DNA of 64,000 nt from Anas platyrhynchos (lineage: Eukaryota > Chordata > Aves > Anseriformes > Anatidae): positions 1,681,501 through 1,745,500 of the forward strand of contig NC_092602.1 of the NCBI RefSeq assembly GCF_047663525.1, written 5' to 3'. The first letter of the stretch is position 1. Every line of letters starts with the position of its first letter. This document shows, in pieces, positions 22,901 to 37,900 of the stretch. A program made the position numbers and the translations under genes. The notes below the pieces were generated by a model. It searched no databases, had not been told where the DNA came from, and was given only the letters and a program-made list of their open reading frames with translations.

Positions 22901-25900
22901 CCTGGAAAAGGCCAGCGTGGTTGCTGTTTATTTAGGCGTTAAAGAGCCGGGTCAGAAAAATATTTTGGTTCCAAATGCCTCTTGATTTTTACATACCTTC
23001 ATCTTTGATAATGGGTTGCCAAGATCTGTGAGTCAAGGATTTCTCATGCAAATCAGAGCTGTGGCCAGCCTGACAAGTGCTCCTAAGATGTTTTTGGAGG
23101 ATGTGAAGTGCACAGGACACCAGCGTATAAACCTTGCAAGCTTCCCCCTGCCACACTAAGAGGGCAGACAGAAGGTTTGGGGGGCTCCAGGTGGCACAGC
23201 TGAGCCTCCCGTGCACCCTTTTTGTTTGTTTGGCAGAAACTGCTAGTCCTTGAGTTTCAAAGCTGCCAAAACCACACCAGCTCACCTATGTTTCTCGAGG
23301 AAATCCACGCTGCGAGAATCAGAAATGAAGGCTGCAGGGGGATGCACGGTGATGTGCTGCTGACAGCCGGGCAGAAAACCTCTGGAGCTTAACCTCAGGT
23401 GGCCAAGGCATCCAGAAAGGCAGGGAATGGCACAAAATCTCCCTTCAGGTTTCCTGTAAAGCTGCCAAGTTGCTTGTTTGCCTGTCTGCCATCGCTTCCA
23501 ACACTCCCATCCCCACGCAGACCGCTGCCTGGGGGGCTGCTCGCAGTGCCTGCGTGTGGGCATCTGCAGAGCTTTTTGGGCTGTGGCTGGCTGCTTCTCC
23601 GTGCAATGATTTTAAAAGGTGGCCAGGTTTGGAGGGAAGGGATAAAAAACAAATGCTCCTAAGGTTTTACCAAGCCTTTTCCTTCTGCAGCTAGCTTACT
23701 CCCTGGCCAGCAGCCTCCTTGCTTTCTGGGGTGCTCCTTGTCCTCCAGGGGTGCCCCTCATCGTGGGGTACTGGTTGCACACACTCAGGGAAGCTGGGGA
23801 GGCTGGCTGCCCTCTAGCTAAACACTAGAGGGGGTGTCTGGATCGAGCTAGCACTTCTTGACCTGCTTTTACCCCGTGTGATCCGCTGAGATTTATTTTA
23901 TTTTATTTTTACGCATTACCAATGTGTCAAGTACTCCCTGGTCTCCGCTGCCTTTTTTGGAGTCATTCTGAAACCCGGCGGCTAAGCTATTTTTTGGGTT
24001 GCTGCGCCGCTGTTGTCTGTAGAGTTTTCAGCCCTGCTTCCCATCCTGTTGCCTGTGTCCTGGCTGACCTCTGCTCACTGCGTTTGGAAGCTGCGTTCTT
24101 CATCCCCAAATCTGTTATTCACCTTCCTTTTCTTTTCCAGCGGTGCCGTTGGAGAGCTTCCACTTGTTTCTCTCGCCCGTCTCCGGGCGACGCTGCTGAG
24201 TGGGTGAAGTAGGGTGACTTAATAAAATAGTTTGAAGGATTAAAACAATGAGCTGACAGGAGGAATGCAGGAGGATCCGTGGATGTGCCGACAGCTCGGC
24301 TGGGGATGAGGACGGATGGGGGCAGGATCGGCTCCTCCCCGAGGAGCTGGAGGCTCTGCCTCGGATGCGCCAGCCACAGCAGCTGGGATATTTTGGGTGC
24401 TCCTCTTGCACCTCCCTGCACCGTTTTCTGTCTCCCCTGGCATCGCATGGGGGCAATCACAGCCACCCGTGGGTCCCAGCAAAAAGCCTTTTCCCAGGAG
24501 TGGAAGAAAGGTTTCTTTATTGCTGCTGGACAGGCAGGCTGAGGTTGGTAGAGGATCTGGCCGTGGCTATCGCAGAAATGACATCATGTTTCAGTGGGAA
24601 TCTCAGAAATGCTCGCTGCAATCTGTAGCGTTAGCTCCAAGTCCATCGCATAGCTGCGTGATGCTGTGATCAGCCTCGTGCCTTTTTGAACTCTGCGATT
24701 AATGGGATGAGCAAAAAGGGTTTATTTTGTTTCCTTGTGAAACAATCTCTTATTTTATTTGGCCTTTCACCATCAAGTACTAGGGATTCCTAGAATTTTC
24801 TCTTTCCCGGCCTTTTGGGAGTTGTTCTGCTCGCTTATTTTGCGCAAGTCTCTGCTGGAACGGGGAGCGAGCCTGCTAATTTGTTTGCTTCCCTCTTCCT
24901 GCCCTTTCTCTTGGACACGGCTCCACCAATTTATCCGGGTCACGCTCTGCACCGCAGCCACTTGATGTGCCGAGATGGAGCCGGGGTGGGGATGAAGCCG
25001 GGGTGTCCGTGGCCCTTTCTGCACCCTACAGAGTGCCACAGCCACCGTCTGTCCCCCTTGAATCTGCATGGGGCCGGGGTGAAGGCAGCTGAAGTGCCCT
25101 ACGTGCACAGGGTGGGCAGCAGCGGCTGGAGGCACATCATTAGCAGTCTATTTATGCTAGGAAATTAGCTTTTGTGGCCTTCATGATTGATTTCATTTTT
25201 CTTTTTCCTCTTTGTGCCGGAGGAGAGTTTGTATCTGGCGCTGTGAATGGCCTGCAGTGTCTCAAACCCTTCTCAGCATTCTTGCGCCGTGAATGTGGCC
25301 CACGCCTTGCAGCCAAACAATACATGCTCAGACTCTCCTTTTTGTTGCTGCAGTGCTAGAAACATGAGGGGGAACCCGCTGGGTCTTCCTGCCAGCCCCA
25401 CTGTCCCCAAAATGGATGGGGAGGTGCTTGCCCCAGCTATGGGGGCTGCTGCCCTGGTCCCCCTGGTGACCCGTTGGTGCCCCAGCTGCTGTCAGTGACA
25501 GAGATGTTCCCTGTGTGTCCGAAGGAGCTTTGGACCTTGCCATGGTTCACAGTTTATGGTTTGGGTTTATTCTTGGAGTGATTTGTCTTCAGCTCGGGAA
25601 GGCCGAGAGCAGGGACTCCATGACCCAACTGAGCTGCACACTGACGTAGCCACAAGTGTGGAAGGAGCTTTCCTGCCTCACATTTTTTGTGATAAAAGAG
25701 TATTTCAGCAGACAAACATTTCCAAAAAGTTCCCTTGAAGGCAGCTGCCTCAGCTCGAGGTGTTTTGGGGAGATCTTGGCAGAGGTTGAACACCACAAGG
25801 TGACGATGCTGGCAGCGCTCCCCGGTGTCCGGAGGTGTGCTGGGCACCTCCAGCTCACACCACAGGGCTGTTTGTGAACACATCACAAAACTTCCTCACA

Positions 25901-28900
25901 TCTATAGTAGTTCCTTGTTTTAATGCTGTGTTTGGTGTGCTGAGGCTGGGTCTTTCCCTGCCCTGCTGTACGGGGAGTGCTCTGCTCGGCCTGGGCCCTG
26001 TGGAGCTGTCATGGCGGTGCCATTGGCCATGCTGGTTGTGGTGACTCTGTGGTGTTTTGTCTCATCTTGTTGTGGCCCTGGCCTGTCCGTGACTGCCACG
26101 TGACACGAAGCAAAGGCCATTTGAAAAGACACGAAGTACTTTTATTAAAAGCGTGAGAAAGGACCTGCTGCTGCCTCGGAAGGCTCCCGTTCTGTTTCTC
26201 AGGTTTTACAGTAGCGCCTCAGCAAGCAGCTTTTGAAGTGAATTTTTCCCCGGCGCTGTTTGGTGTCGCTCAGACCCCTTCCGAAGGCCCCTTTTGGTCA
26301 GGAAGCGCTATCTGGCTGCTATCTGTCACGCCAAAGCCAGCAGCCAGCGTGCTGTGGGTGTCACCCTGCCTTGGGAAGCAGGGGTTGTGTGGCTGCCGCT
26401 TCGTCTTCCTGCTCTGTGTCGCCCCAAATCTTCCCTTCCATCTGATGTGTGGGTCTCAGTTCAGTTCATCTCGCTGTTTTGGGATGGCTCCGTGTTGCCC
26501 TCAGTGTTTGTGGCCTGTCCTAATGCTTGTACTGTGGGAGCAGCCTGGGGCCGGGCCCGGTTCTGTGCTCAGGGCCTTCGGGGCTGCTTCGTGTCCCTGC
26601 ACGACTGCTTGGAGCCACCGGGCTTTCTCCAAATTGAGCAGAAAATGTCAGTGAGGGGAATTAGTTCTCCTCCCCCTTACCCAAAAAGCTGTGCCAAAAG
26701 GAAGCATTCTTAATTTGGTGGCTTTTGTGAGACCTGCCATGTGTGTAACACGTAGGAGCCATGTGAGGAGCACGACTGCTGCTGCCCGTTGTGCTGATGG
26801 GTGCACTGATGGATGCCCAAATTAATTGTGCTGGGGCAGGAGGGTGTTCCTGCCCTAACGCTGCTGCTCCGAGCCTGTTGTTAGAGGAGCCCAGAGGCAA
26901 TCTCTGTCCCCAGAGAGCTCCCGCTCAGCCCTGATGGATGACCTCCTCTGCCCCCACACCGCATGCACGTTTTGTTCCATGAATGAGGGGGAAATTAAGG
27001 AGCTTAATCTGACAAAGATTTAGTGGCAGGAGAGCGTGGCGTGGCCCTGTGCACAGGCAAGGCTCCGTTACAGAGCTTGGCTGCAACAGAGCAAACACGA
27101 AGGTAACGAGTTCATTACAGCTCCAGGAATAGGAAGGGTCGTTGCAGGTGTGGGGATGGGATGAGCTGCTCAGGCTTCACGCACACAGGGCAGTTTGGGG
27201 AGCAGCAGGGTGCCTGGGCAGCACGCCGTTCCCGTGTTCTGCCTTTCTGAGTTAAATATTTTAATTCTCAGAGTAGTAAGAGGCTGCTGGATCAGCCCTA
27301 GGCTTGGCCGAGTCTCCCCGCTGAAAGTGGTGTTCTCTGCGCTAACATCTGTGTACGGATGTTTATTTTGGGATGAAACGAGTTAAGTAGCTATAAGATA
27401 CACCAGCAGAGTGCTTTCTGGTATCCTGCAATGCGGGATGATGGTTACGTATTAAGTGAGATTCCCCACTGAAGCAGGGAACTCAAATACCCGAGGCGTA
27501 CAAGTTTTATTCCTGGGACATACCACAGCCTAAGCCACAACAGCAAAGCAAGCTGCTTCGGGAAAATCGTTCTGTAACTGGCAACTGGCTTCCAGCTCGG
27601 TCTGTCCGTCCCGTAACTCGAGCAGCTCTGATTTGTTCCGAATCCCAGAGTTTTTTTACCAGACTGCTTGTTTGCCTTTGCAGGCCCAGGGAGCGGCATT
27701 TTGAAACGATTAAAAGGCGCTGCCTATTGTGTTCTTAAGCAACTTGAAATGTGACTGATGTGTGTTGCAGCCACGTTCTTCTGGAGTTTTCCCAAAGGGG
27801 AAGAAATATTTCCTTCCAGAGCCGAGCAGCGCAGAGCCAGCGGATGGGGCGAGGGACAGTGAAGTCAGGAGGTGCTGGACCGTGTCTTGGCAGTGCTGTG
27901 GCCTCTCCCTGCCCAGCTCCAGGTGCAGAAGTGCTTCTGCTTCATGGACAGCAAAGAAATGTCGCTGTCAGTACCCCCCTGCTCACACGGGGCTCTCCCA
28001 GGTGCCTGTAAGAGTAAGATTTTACCCCCCTTAGGGGCTGGTGTGGTCCCACTGAGTTAGGACCGCGTCCCAGGCCACGACGAAACCCCTGGGCTTGGCA
28101 TTTATTTGGGAGCTGAGAGGGGCTCCTGGGTTACTGCACTGCTTGGGATTCCTGGAAGGGCATCCAGGGAATTGGTGGTTTTTGTTGAGCATGCCAGTGG
28201 GGCAGGGTGAAGGTAGAACAGAGAGCTGCTTCTTCCTCCCACAGGGCTGGTGGTGCTCGGGGAGCGCCAGCGTGTCATCGTGGTTTGTGCCTGCAGAAGG
28301 AACTAGTCAGAGGTGTGTAAGAAACAAGTCTTCAGTGAATTCGGTGATAGCCAGCCACCGACAGATAAATACCGAGCCACCTGAAAGGGTTTCTTGTTGG
28401 GTAGGAGCTCGGCACCGTGCGAGTCACCGCAACGCGGCGCACCGAGATGCACCCGAAGTGAAGAAGTATTTTAACTTGGCAGCTAATTCCTTTGTCATAT
28501 ATACATTACGGCGCTGCCACGCGGGGTTTTAATTGTAAACCACACTCAGGCAGCGGTCAATACGATGCTTTTCATCCCGTCCAAGTGAACGTGGACCTTC
28601 CAGAGTGCCCGGCTGTTGTGCTGCGCCTTTGCTGCGCGCTGCGTCGCGCTCAGAGCGTGCGGGAGGAAACAAACAAACAACACCAGGCTGTAGGAGGGAA
28701 GCGATTAGACGAGCTTCAGCTGTTTTTTTCCCCCTCCTGAATGGCCTTCTTTCATCAGGATATGTTAGGACAAGTGCTTTTTCAAGCCAGGATATCAGTG
28801 GAAGACACAGTGTTCCGTAAAAGTCATCCAGTTCCTGGGTAGCATCCACAGAGGCGATTTCTCTGCTCCGCACAGAATGCACGACCAACCTTTTCTTTCC

Positions 28901-31900
28901 TTTTTCTGATTTTTATGGGCTTAGAAGCGAAAGGATGTGAGCTTTACGGCTAGTTATGAATCTTTTCGAATTTACTGACTTCTGTCTGACTCTTGGGCCG
29001 GCACAATGCTTCTGCTGTTCAAAGAAAACCAGTCCAAATTAGTATGTATAAACCCCTCCTTTTTATGCTGCTAACAAACGCTGCTTGCTTGGGCATTTAT
29101 CACTGCTGCTGGGGGTCAAACGCGGGGGGTGTTCTCTAATGGTAGTATTTTTTCTGTTCTTTGGGAGATTTTTAAAAAAATATATGGAGTTTAGATGTTT
29201 ACTGGGACTGCAGGATTTAAAAGTGTTTTTGTTTTTTGTTTTTAAACTGGGTTGGAGTATCGTGTCTTGCCTTTTTCTCGCTTTTATTGTGCTAGCTGTC
29301 TTTTAGAGCAGTTGTGTGAAGCGACTGAGGGTGGTAAAGTGTTCCTGGAGCAGAGATAAGGGACAGTGTCGGGTAACAAAACCCCAGCCTTGGCAGCGAG
29401 GCACTGGGGTGTGCTGCCTCTCCCCACAGCCCCATGCTGGTCCCCTCCAAAACTGAGCAAATCAGGGAAAATCAGAGAGCGCAGGTGGGGCTGGGGAAGT
29501 CCGAGCAGTCTGACCTAAGGAAAGCTGCATTTTTTTAAGGTTTGCATGTGTTTTAGGAGACAACATTTAAATTAGAAGAGAAATCTTGTTCTCAGTTGTT
29601 TCTTTAGCTTTGCTTTCCAGTTCCTTTCCATGCAGATACATACATGGGGGCAAAAAGAATCGCCGTGTGGATTGTCTTTTCCCTGCTTTCTCTGCTCCTG
29701 CAGCACAGCTTTCTCACTTGCCTGCAACTGGGAATAATCTGCTTTGCTGTAGAAGATTTCCTGCCTGCAATGAAGGCGACTGTCAGGCCAGATGAACTGC
29801 TGGAGCAGGCGTTACCGCTGCCTTGGGGCAGGAGCCCTGTCTCGTCCGCATTTCGTCCTGCTGCAGCAGTCTCCGTCAGTATTCCCCAGGGATCAAAGAA
29901 CAGCCTCGGGGATATTTTTTTTCCATTTTTCCCAGCAAAGTATTTCCTAAAACGCTCGAGACAGAAATGCTGTGAATGATTTCCTTGTGCGTTATCTGAC
30001 CGCTCCTTTCCTCTTGCTGAAAAACCAGCTGAGTATGCGTGAGGCTGCTATCTGGCTGAATATCCTATACATTGTGGTGGTGTCACTGCTGGTATGTAAC
30101 TCCCGGCCTCTTATTAACGCTTTCCTGTTAGATCTGAGGGCAGAAGGAAACAAGACTCTTCCTGGCTCACTGATGGAGTGAACCAATACTTGTCTGCAGC
30201 AGCTCTTGCCGTTGGTGCGTGCCGGGCTTTGGGATCACGAGCAGGCTGCGGGGCTGGCGGTGGGGCACGGCTTGCTGGTGAGTGCCAGGATGCTGCGGGA
30301 GTGTAAATGGAGGAAAACTGGATTTAATTAGTGCCATTGTCATGCTGGCACTTTACTGATCTGATATACAGCTTAGGGAGCCTGGAACTTGGGCGAAAAT
30401 TTTAGGTTGCTTTTTAAGATGGACGGAAATCTCAAATTTAAACCTGATTCGGTGGAAAAATCTGGGAACCTTGGCTCTGTTCTCAGAGGAGAGAAGAGCT
30501 GAACTTTCAGCAGAAGCTGAAAAGGCGTGAAATTGGTGTCTGTCTCCCAAAAACACTGGAGTAGATCAGAGCGTTTGTGCTCGCTTCTAGAGGCGAAGCC
30601 CCCAGATAATCACAGAACAGACGAGTGCTGGGAGCAGAACCTCCTGGGGGATCGCTTTCTGTAGCATAACTAACTCCCGGGCAGCACAGGCTCCTCATGG
30701 GGCATTTATATTTAGTTGATAGCGGGCCGTAATTAACGGCGATCTATGTTTGGAAGTGCAGGACAGCAGAAAATTCGGCTTTGTAACCAGGAATGCCTCT
30801 TGTGCCGGTCGCTGCCTGGTGTTTTGAGTGGGGTAGGAAATGCCGGGTAAGCAGTTACTGTGGCAACTAAAAGGTAGCTTGCTCGATGTTGATTTTCAGC
30901 CTTGTGGGAAATGCTAACTTTACCACTGATGTCCAAGCCTGTTTCTAAAACGCTCGGAGGGCATTACGGCACCGTGTAATTAGGCTTGTGCTGGGTCTTA
31001 CTGTAACTGCTGGTTTTGTTCAGCCTTCTCGTTAGCTGCGTTCCCTGTGTTGCTGGTGACTCTGGAAATGCAGTTTGTGTGTGCACACATCCTGACCTCC
31101 CTTCTTATCAGCAGCGTTTCTCCAGCTGGTTGTATCCAGCCAGAGCAAAGCCTTTGCTATTGTGTCGCTTGCTTTTTCCTCCTGAAATTTCAGTGCAGTT
31201 CTTTCTCTTGAGCCGCACGGGTTTCGTCTCCCCTCCCTTTCCCTGTAAACCTACAGACAATCGATGGTTGCACGTTCTTGTCTTTGCGTTCTAGAGAAAT
31301 TTTGACAGCTGAAATTAGCAGGCACTGGTTGACTCGGAACCTGATCTGAAGTCATTTCACAGGTCTAAGCCTGTAAAAGGCCTTCCCCGCTCCTGTTTTT
31401 AAGTTGCAGAATTTGATTATCAAGTGATAAAAGTCATTTCCAGTCCCTGACAGCTCAGGCAAGTACCTCCTGCGATGGCCAAGTAATAAAATGTCAGAAA
31501 ATGACACAACGCTTCATGAATAATCCTGGAGCCATGCCTCGCAAGTGGCAGGCTCAGCCTTTGGGAACAGCTTCTGGTGGCAAAATCCTACAGTGTTTTA
31601 ACGAGGAGAAGCCCTTCCTTCCCCAGGCGTACAGCCTGGAGCCCGCACTTTGCTGGTCCTTCCTTTCCTTTGACTTTCTCTGTCGTTTTGTTTTGCAGCC
31701 TGAGCGAGAGCTTTTTCATGGTGAAAGGAGCAGCCCTTTTCTTGCAACAAGGAAACAGCTCCCAGGGCCAGCGAAGCCTCCAGCATCCTCACAAGCATGC
31801 AGGTAGTGGATGAACTCACCGACCGAATTTCTGTTCCCTCTCGCTCCCCTGCTCATCTCGTCCACGCTGACAGCCTAATAGCAGGCGTGGGAGGGAGGAT

Positions 31901-34900
31901 GACTCCTCCGGCTGTCACCAGGGGCCCTGCACAACCTGCTGAGGAATACCAGGTTTTCAGCCCACTTGATTCGAATGGGAACATAACGATTATCTTGTCT
32001 TTGTTTCAACTTTTGTCACTGTTTTGGAAGGGTAACTGGAGTAGAAGTGTATTCTCTGCAGACGTGATGGCGTTCTGTAGCCAGGGTCTGTGCTGAGTGT
32101 GTTTCCCTGTCTTCTGCAGCCTCAGACAAAGAAATGTCACTTGCTTCTGCTTCGGTGGGTTGATCCTTGCCTTCCCCTTTAGCCCGTGGGGAGGAAGATG
32201 CAGGGGGCTATCACGGGGCTCTAGCACCTCTTCTGGGGTTACTGAGGGCTGGATTCAGCATGGCAGTGATATTTCTGAGTGCCCTCCCAGCCTCCAATAA
32301 TCTGAAGCTTGGGATTCCATATGACAGATTACAGGATGTATTTATTTATATATTTATTAAACTACCTGTTGCTGGCTTTGTTCAATGCTGCTTTTTAAAG
32401 TGAAGCACATTTTAAGTAGGATTTAGGTGTCTGTTCACAGACTTGTTTGGTAGCTCCTTACATCCCCTTTTCTAGTCTCAGAAAATCCCCCTTTCAGTTA
32501 ACTGATCTCAATGTGGCCTGTAAGCATTTATCGTGGCTTGAGAACAGCCTGTCCTTCCTTCACACCCCCCTCCAGTGTCCCAAAAAGGTGGGAAGAAAGT
32601 TGTATGGTGAACGTACGTAAAGATCAGTAAGCAGATAGGGGGCTGAGAAAGGTGGATTCTGCTCGCCCTGTGTTTTTATGCCTCCTGCTGCTGATGGGTT
32701 TGGAATAAGTGATTACTCAGAAAGAAGAAATAAAATCATTGGGGCATTTTGAGTGCAGGAGCATGTGGGAAAGGCACAGTGTGGTACTGTGTGTCTGCTG
32801 CTTAGTAAACACTCCAAGCACAAAGAGGCTGTGTGAATGCCAAGCTTGGCTTCGGGTGTCTTTGATTGTCAGCAATTTCATATACCCAGCAAACATCCTA
32901 CGGACGGCATTTTATCTTGTATGGAAAGTTCTGAGTGCCTCACCGAGTTATTAGATGGGAACTTGTTTTGTTTTCTTGTAGATCCTTTGTTCCCTTTGCT
33001 TGCTTTCACCAAACAGAAATGTACCCACCACTTCAGAGCCTGAGTGACTTGTGGCATGAACAGTCCTTTATTTGAGGCAGAAGGGATCACCCTGCACCCC
33101 TCCTGCAGCCCTTCCCCCAAAATTTCCCCTGTTCAGATATGCTCTCCATAAGGCCTTGTCTCCTTTGTTCCTTTTTTAATCAGAATTGTTCCTCCTGCCT
33201 CTTCTCCCCCCTGTCCTCAGGGCATGTAACTTTGTCTTCTGTATGATGCTGTAAAGGGAAGTGTCATCATTTATGCCCCTTGCAGGTGGTCCCGATGTAT
33301 TTTGTAGCCCCCAGGTACCTTCCAAGCAGCTCGCTTTGGTTAGAATTCTCTGAGACAGCAGAGAATTGGCCTGCCTTAAATGTTTTTTGTTTGTTTGTTT
33401 TCACTTAAATGTCCAATTTCATTAAAAGCCCAGATTATGCCTATTCTTAGCACAAGTCAGAGACCTTTGATGATTTCCCTGCTCTCTCTGCAGGTGATTT
33501 GCCCCAGCACCTCCAGGTGATGATCAACCTCCTTCGCTGTGAGGATAGGATCAAACTGGTAAGAACAGATGCATTTTTCTTTTTGCCATTCTTTTTGTTT
33601 GAAAAAAGGCCTTTATGGGGTCACAAAAAGCATTGGCAAATCACATGTTAATTATCCCTCTAGCATAGCTAACATCTAACATATTTCAGGAAACCTCTGA
33701 GCTTGTCTCTGTTTCTTGTTCAGTGCCTTCACCATCTTTTGGGCACAATTACACCTAAAAAATACTGGTCAGCAATGGAAGTAATAATTATTCAAGAGTT
33801 GTTTTGCAGAGCTTGATTATTTTTTTCCTAGGCTGTCCGTTTGGAAAGCGTGTGGACAGACAGGGTCCGGTACATGGTGGTTGTGTACAGCAACGGGCGG
33901 CAGGACACAGAAGAGAACATTTTGCTGGGCGTGGATTTCTCCAGCAAGGAGAGGTATGTCTAAGGCAAGGCTCGGCTTAGAAATCGGGCAGGCTGGGTTG
34001 CATGGAAAGCTCGTCAACAACAAACTGTCCTGAGCAGTTAATTTTCATGTATCTGCATACTCTATCGAGAAAAGAGAGGCAATTGTTATTTTTTCTGATC
34101 ATCCTGAGGGTGAGAAGGGTACTCTTTGTTCCAGAAAGCTTTCAGTCTCCTCAGAACCTCTGGGCTTGCTCTGCAGTTGTGGGCAAAGCGTTTACTTGTA
34201 ATCCATCTGTAGGGCTGTGGTATTTACCTCATCTGTGGTAGTTTGCTGTCTCCTCGCTACAAAACACTTCTGCCGACACGTTTGCAGAACTGGAACTTAT
34301 TTGATCCTTCGGACTTCAAGTCTGGTGATGGCATGATGCAATGGAGCTGTTTTGGGAAGGTTAGTTGCCAAGGAGCCTCAACAGCAATCCTGCAAAAACG
34401 CCTCCAAAAACAACAAACAAATGTGTCAATAATGAGCTGTTCCCTTTGTCTAACTGATAAGAGCTCAGAATATTTTGAAAGGCAAATAAAATATTTTGTT
34501 ACTGCAGACCCTCTCACATCGTTCCAGTTATAGGTGAGTAAACCAAGGCAGAAAAGTTCTTGGCTTGGAGAGGTGGGGCTGCTTTTGGCAGAGCTGGAGT
34601 TAGAAGTCAGAGCTTCCAGGCTCTTGTTTCTGTTCTCCAGTGATTTAGCACTCTGCCATGGTGTGCTGAGGTGGGACTTTTGTTTTCCTTCTGGGAAACC
34701 TCAGAGGATTTAAGTGGAAAGGGGGAACTTCTGCACTGAGTCTTATTGCTAAACTCTTAGCAGTGCCTTCCTAAGAAGATTATTGTCACTGGCTTTGATG
34801 CTGCTTCTGTGTCTGCTGTTAATTACTGCTGCTGGCGTTAGGGAGCAAATTTTAACGTAGCCTTTCCTCGTGGCACACTCAGCCTGTCCAGCAGGGAGTG

Positions 34901-37900
34901 TTGGCCATGGCCTCTCCAAGTCCGAGCTGACCTGCCAGTACTTTGCTCCTGGTGCTGACCGGTGGGAGACAAGAGGAAAGATGAAAAAATTATGACAAAG
35001 TGCAAAATGAGCTGCTTTTTCGGTTAGTTTCCCCTGAAAGCTGGAGGTTTTGTGAATTAAGGAAAAGTTCCATGCGTAAAGAAGTCTGTTGGAGTTGGTG
35101 ACTTTTTATTGAGGGACTCCGTGGCTCCATGTCGGGGATGAAATGTCACTGCTCAGCTGTAAGTGTTCTGACTGCTGACAGTTTGACTAGTCAGGCGCTT
35201 TTGTGGGTTTTATTCCTTTTACATGTGTTTAATAGGAAACATTTTTCCTCGCAGAGCTCGAGAGTGCACATTGTCCACATGTGTGTTCAAACTGGCCTGT
35301 CAAAGCCTTTGATCTGCTGCAGAAAGTGGCTGAAGGCTTAAAAAGGAAAGAATAAAACAAACCTGTGCTCTTTGCTGTCTGTTGTGTGCATCTTGATTTG
35401 CTTTAAAACTTTAATATCTCAGCAGCTTAATTATTTAGCAGCTGAAAGTTACTGCCCCCCCCCCTCACTATAGTACAGCTTTCTTGCCAGATTGCATCTC
35501 TGAAATAAAAGTGTTCTTTTGGGTTAGGTACACTCATAAAATCCTTTCTGTCTTTTCTACCAGCCAAAGCGATGAAGTGCAAACTGAGCACACGATCCTT
35601 TGAAAGGCCCCTGGGGTCCTCTTTGGAAAGGGCAGGCGGCTGCTCTGCCACCTACCAGGGCTCGCTTTCTGCCTCGCTGCAACCCCAAGCTCTGCAGCCA
35701 GATCGCTGGGATCTGCCTCTATATCCTGCGAGGGAGCTTCCTCGCACCGAGCTTAAGGGGGTGATGAGCTTACGAGCAGGAAGGGTGATGGGGAAATGCT
35801 GCAGTGCTTTCTGGCAGGCTGTGTGGGGGGAGAGGAGAGCTGGGGGTTCTTACTCCTGGCTCTCCAGCTCAGCGGAGCAATCAGCATGCTAATGTCAGAG
35901 CAGACCTTTAGACTTCACTTGCCGGTCTCCGTGTGTGTTGTGCATTTGATGGCCGGCGATATTACGAGGAATTACTAGAGCAAGGCTTGAGGATTTTAAA
36001 AATTAACGAGTATTAATAATTGAGGATATTGGCATGACCGCATTGTGGCCTATATTTAACATCCTTAACATTTCTCTTCCAGTAAAAGCTGCACGATAGG
36101 AATGGTTCTTCGTCTGTGGAGCGATACTAAAATCCATCTTGATGGTGATGGGTAAGAAACCGCATTAAAAGGATGGATGTGAATGTCTTTCCCTGCTGGG
36201 GGCTGCTTCAGGAGAGATTTTCTATCACTGTGCAAATGAAGTTCCAATTTTGAATTCACATCTGCAGGTTTTTTGTTCAGACACTGAGGCTTTTTTTGCC
36301 CTCAGACTGCTCGGTGGAACCTGTAATACCCAGAAAATGTTTTCTGAAATCCTGCTCAAAGGGTGGAGCTCCCATTCCTGGCAGTACACAGCAGGGGAAG
36401 GTGTCCACTCCCCATTTTTTGGGGGGGGAAGATGCTAGAAAATCAGTGATAGAAATTCTCATCCTTGATTTTATTTTTTTGAGTGCTCCTGTAGCTGTCT
36501 TGCATTAGCTGTTTGTAGAGCACAGCTTGAGATGCAGAGAAGAGCAGTTTGTGACTGTTTTTTTTTTCCCTCTCTTTCAGTGGCTTCAGCGTGAGCACTG
36601 CAGGGAGAATGCACATCTTCAAGCCAGTGTCGGTGCAAGCCATGTGGTATGGATGCTAATTAGCTTTATTGAAAAAGAGGCTCTCATTTCTGTGAATAAA
36701 TTAAAAACAAACAAACAAACTGCATTTTAGCACTCTCCGTAACTGGAATTTAGTGAGCTGAAGCTGAGATGCTGCTTCCCTGTGTCAGCTGGTAGCAGTA
36801 CTATAAAGGGACTCTGGGAGTACTGATCTGAAAACAGCATCTTCTGCTTCTGTTTGGAACAGCTGCATGCTCTTTAACACAAGGGCGATGGGAAATGGCA
36901 CTAATGAAATGTAGAAACGTGAAAGCCCGACTCGATCAGACCCGATCGGGCTGCAAACCCAGTCTTTCCTGCGTGTGCATATTTTTCTGTCTGGAGGAGT
37001 CTCACGACCCATTGCCAATCTGATGGCATTTCCAGTTCTCTGCCTCGTTGCTGGGGCTCCTGCCGCCTGGAAACTTTCTGTGCCACCCTGCGATCGTGTT
37101 CACCTTTCAGCTCCTGTCACCCCTCCCATGTGCAGGGATTCCAAAACACTGAAGCAGAGAGGGCTGAATCAGCAGCGGCTGTGCCAGCAAATGCCTTCGT
37201 GAAGAGGCTGCTACCCTGCCCCAAACAGAACGTGGCCTGGGCAATGTGCTGGTTCCTGTCAGAGCCTCGTAAGATCCTGCTCCTTGGGGCATCTGATAGG
37301 AGAAAGATGCAGATGTAGGGAAGGGTGACGTGCTAGGGATGATTTGGTACAGAAACAGATGAAAGTCTCGTTCCTGTCACTTTTGAGCTCAGCCCCTCCC
37401 GTTGGCAACCTTAGAGCAGCCTTAGATGTGGTTAATAGCTTCACTATAAGGGCATCTTCAGAGCAGAACCTTTAAAAAAAAATGAAAAAAAGAGGAGGGA
37501 ATGAAGGAAAAAGTAATGGTAGAATTTACAAAAACAAATGACCCAATTTGGCCCTGTCCCTGGAGCGTGTCAGGGGCCAAGAATGCTGGTAAATATGCAT
37601 CTGACTCCTTGCTGAAGGTGGTTTGAAAATTGTCCGTATTCTTTATTTTTCTTGGGTCTGGCTTTACAAGTTAGCTAATGATTAGATCCCAGAGTGGCTT
37701 GTGCCTTGTGTTTGCCTGTTAATCAGGAGAAAATGTCAGCCTCTGCCTCAGCCCAGCTCTCAGAAGGCCTCCAAGGTGCCTCCTCTGAACTCTGATACAA
37801 CAAAGCTGCTGCCCTCAGAAAGCAAACTGCAACAAGCAGTGGTGAAAATCTTTTCACTCAGTGAAAACCAGTTGAGATCCTGCTCTGTTTGTTGCTCACG

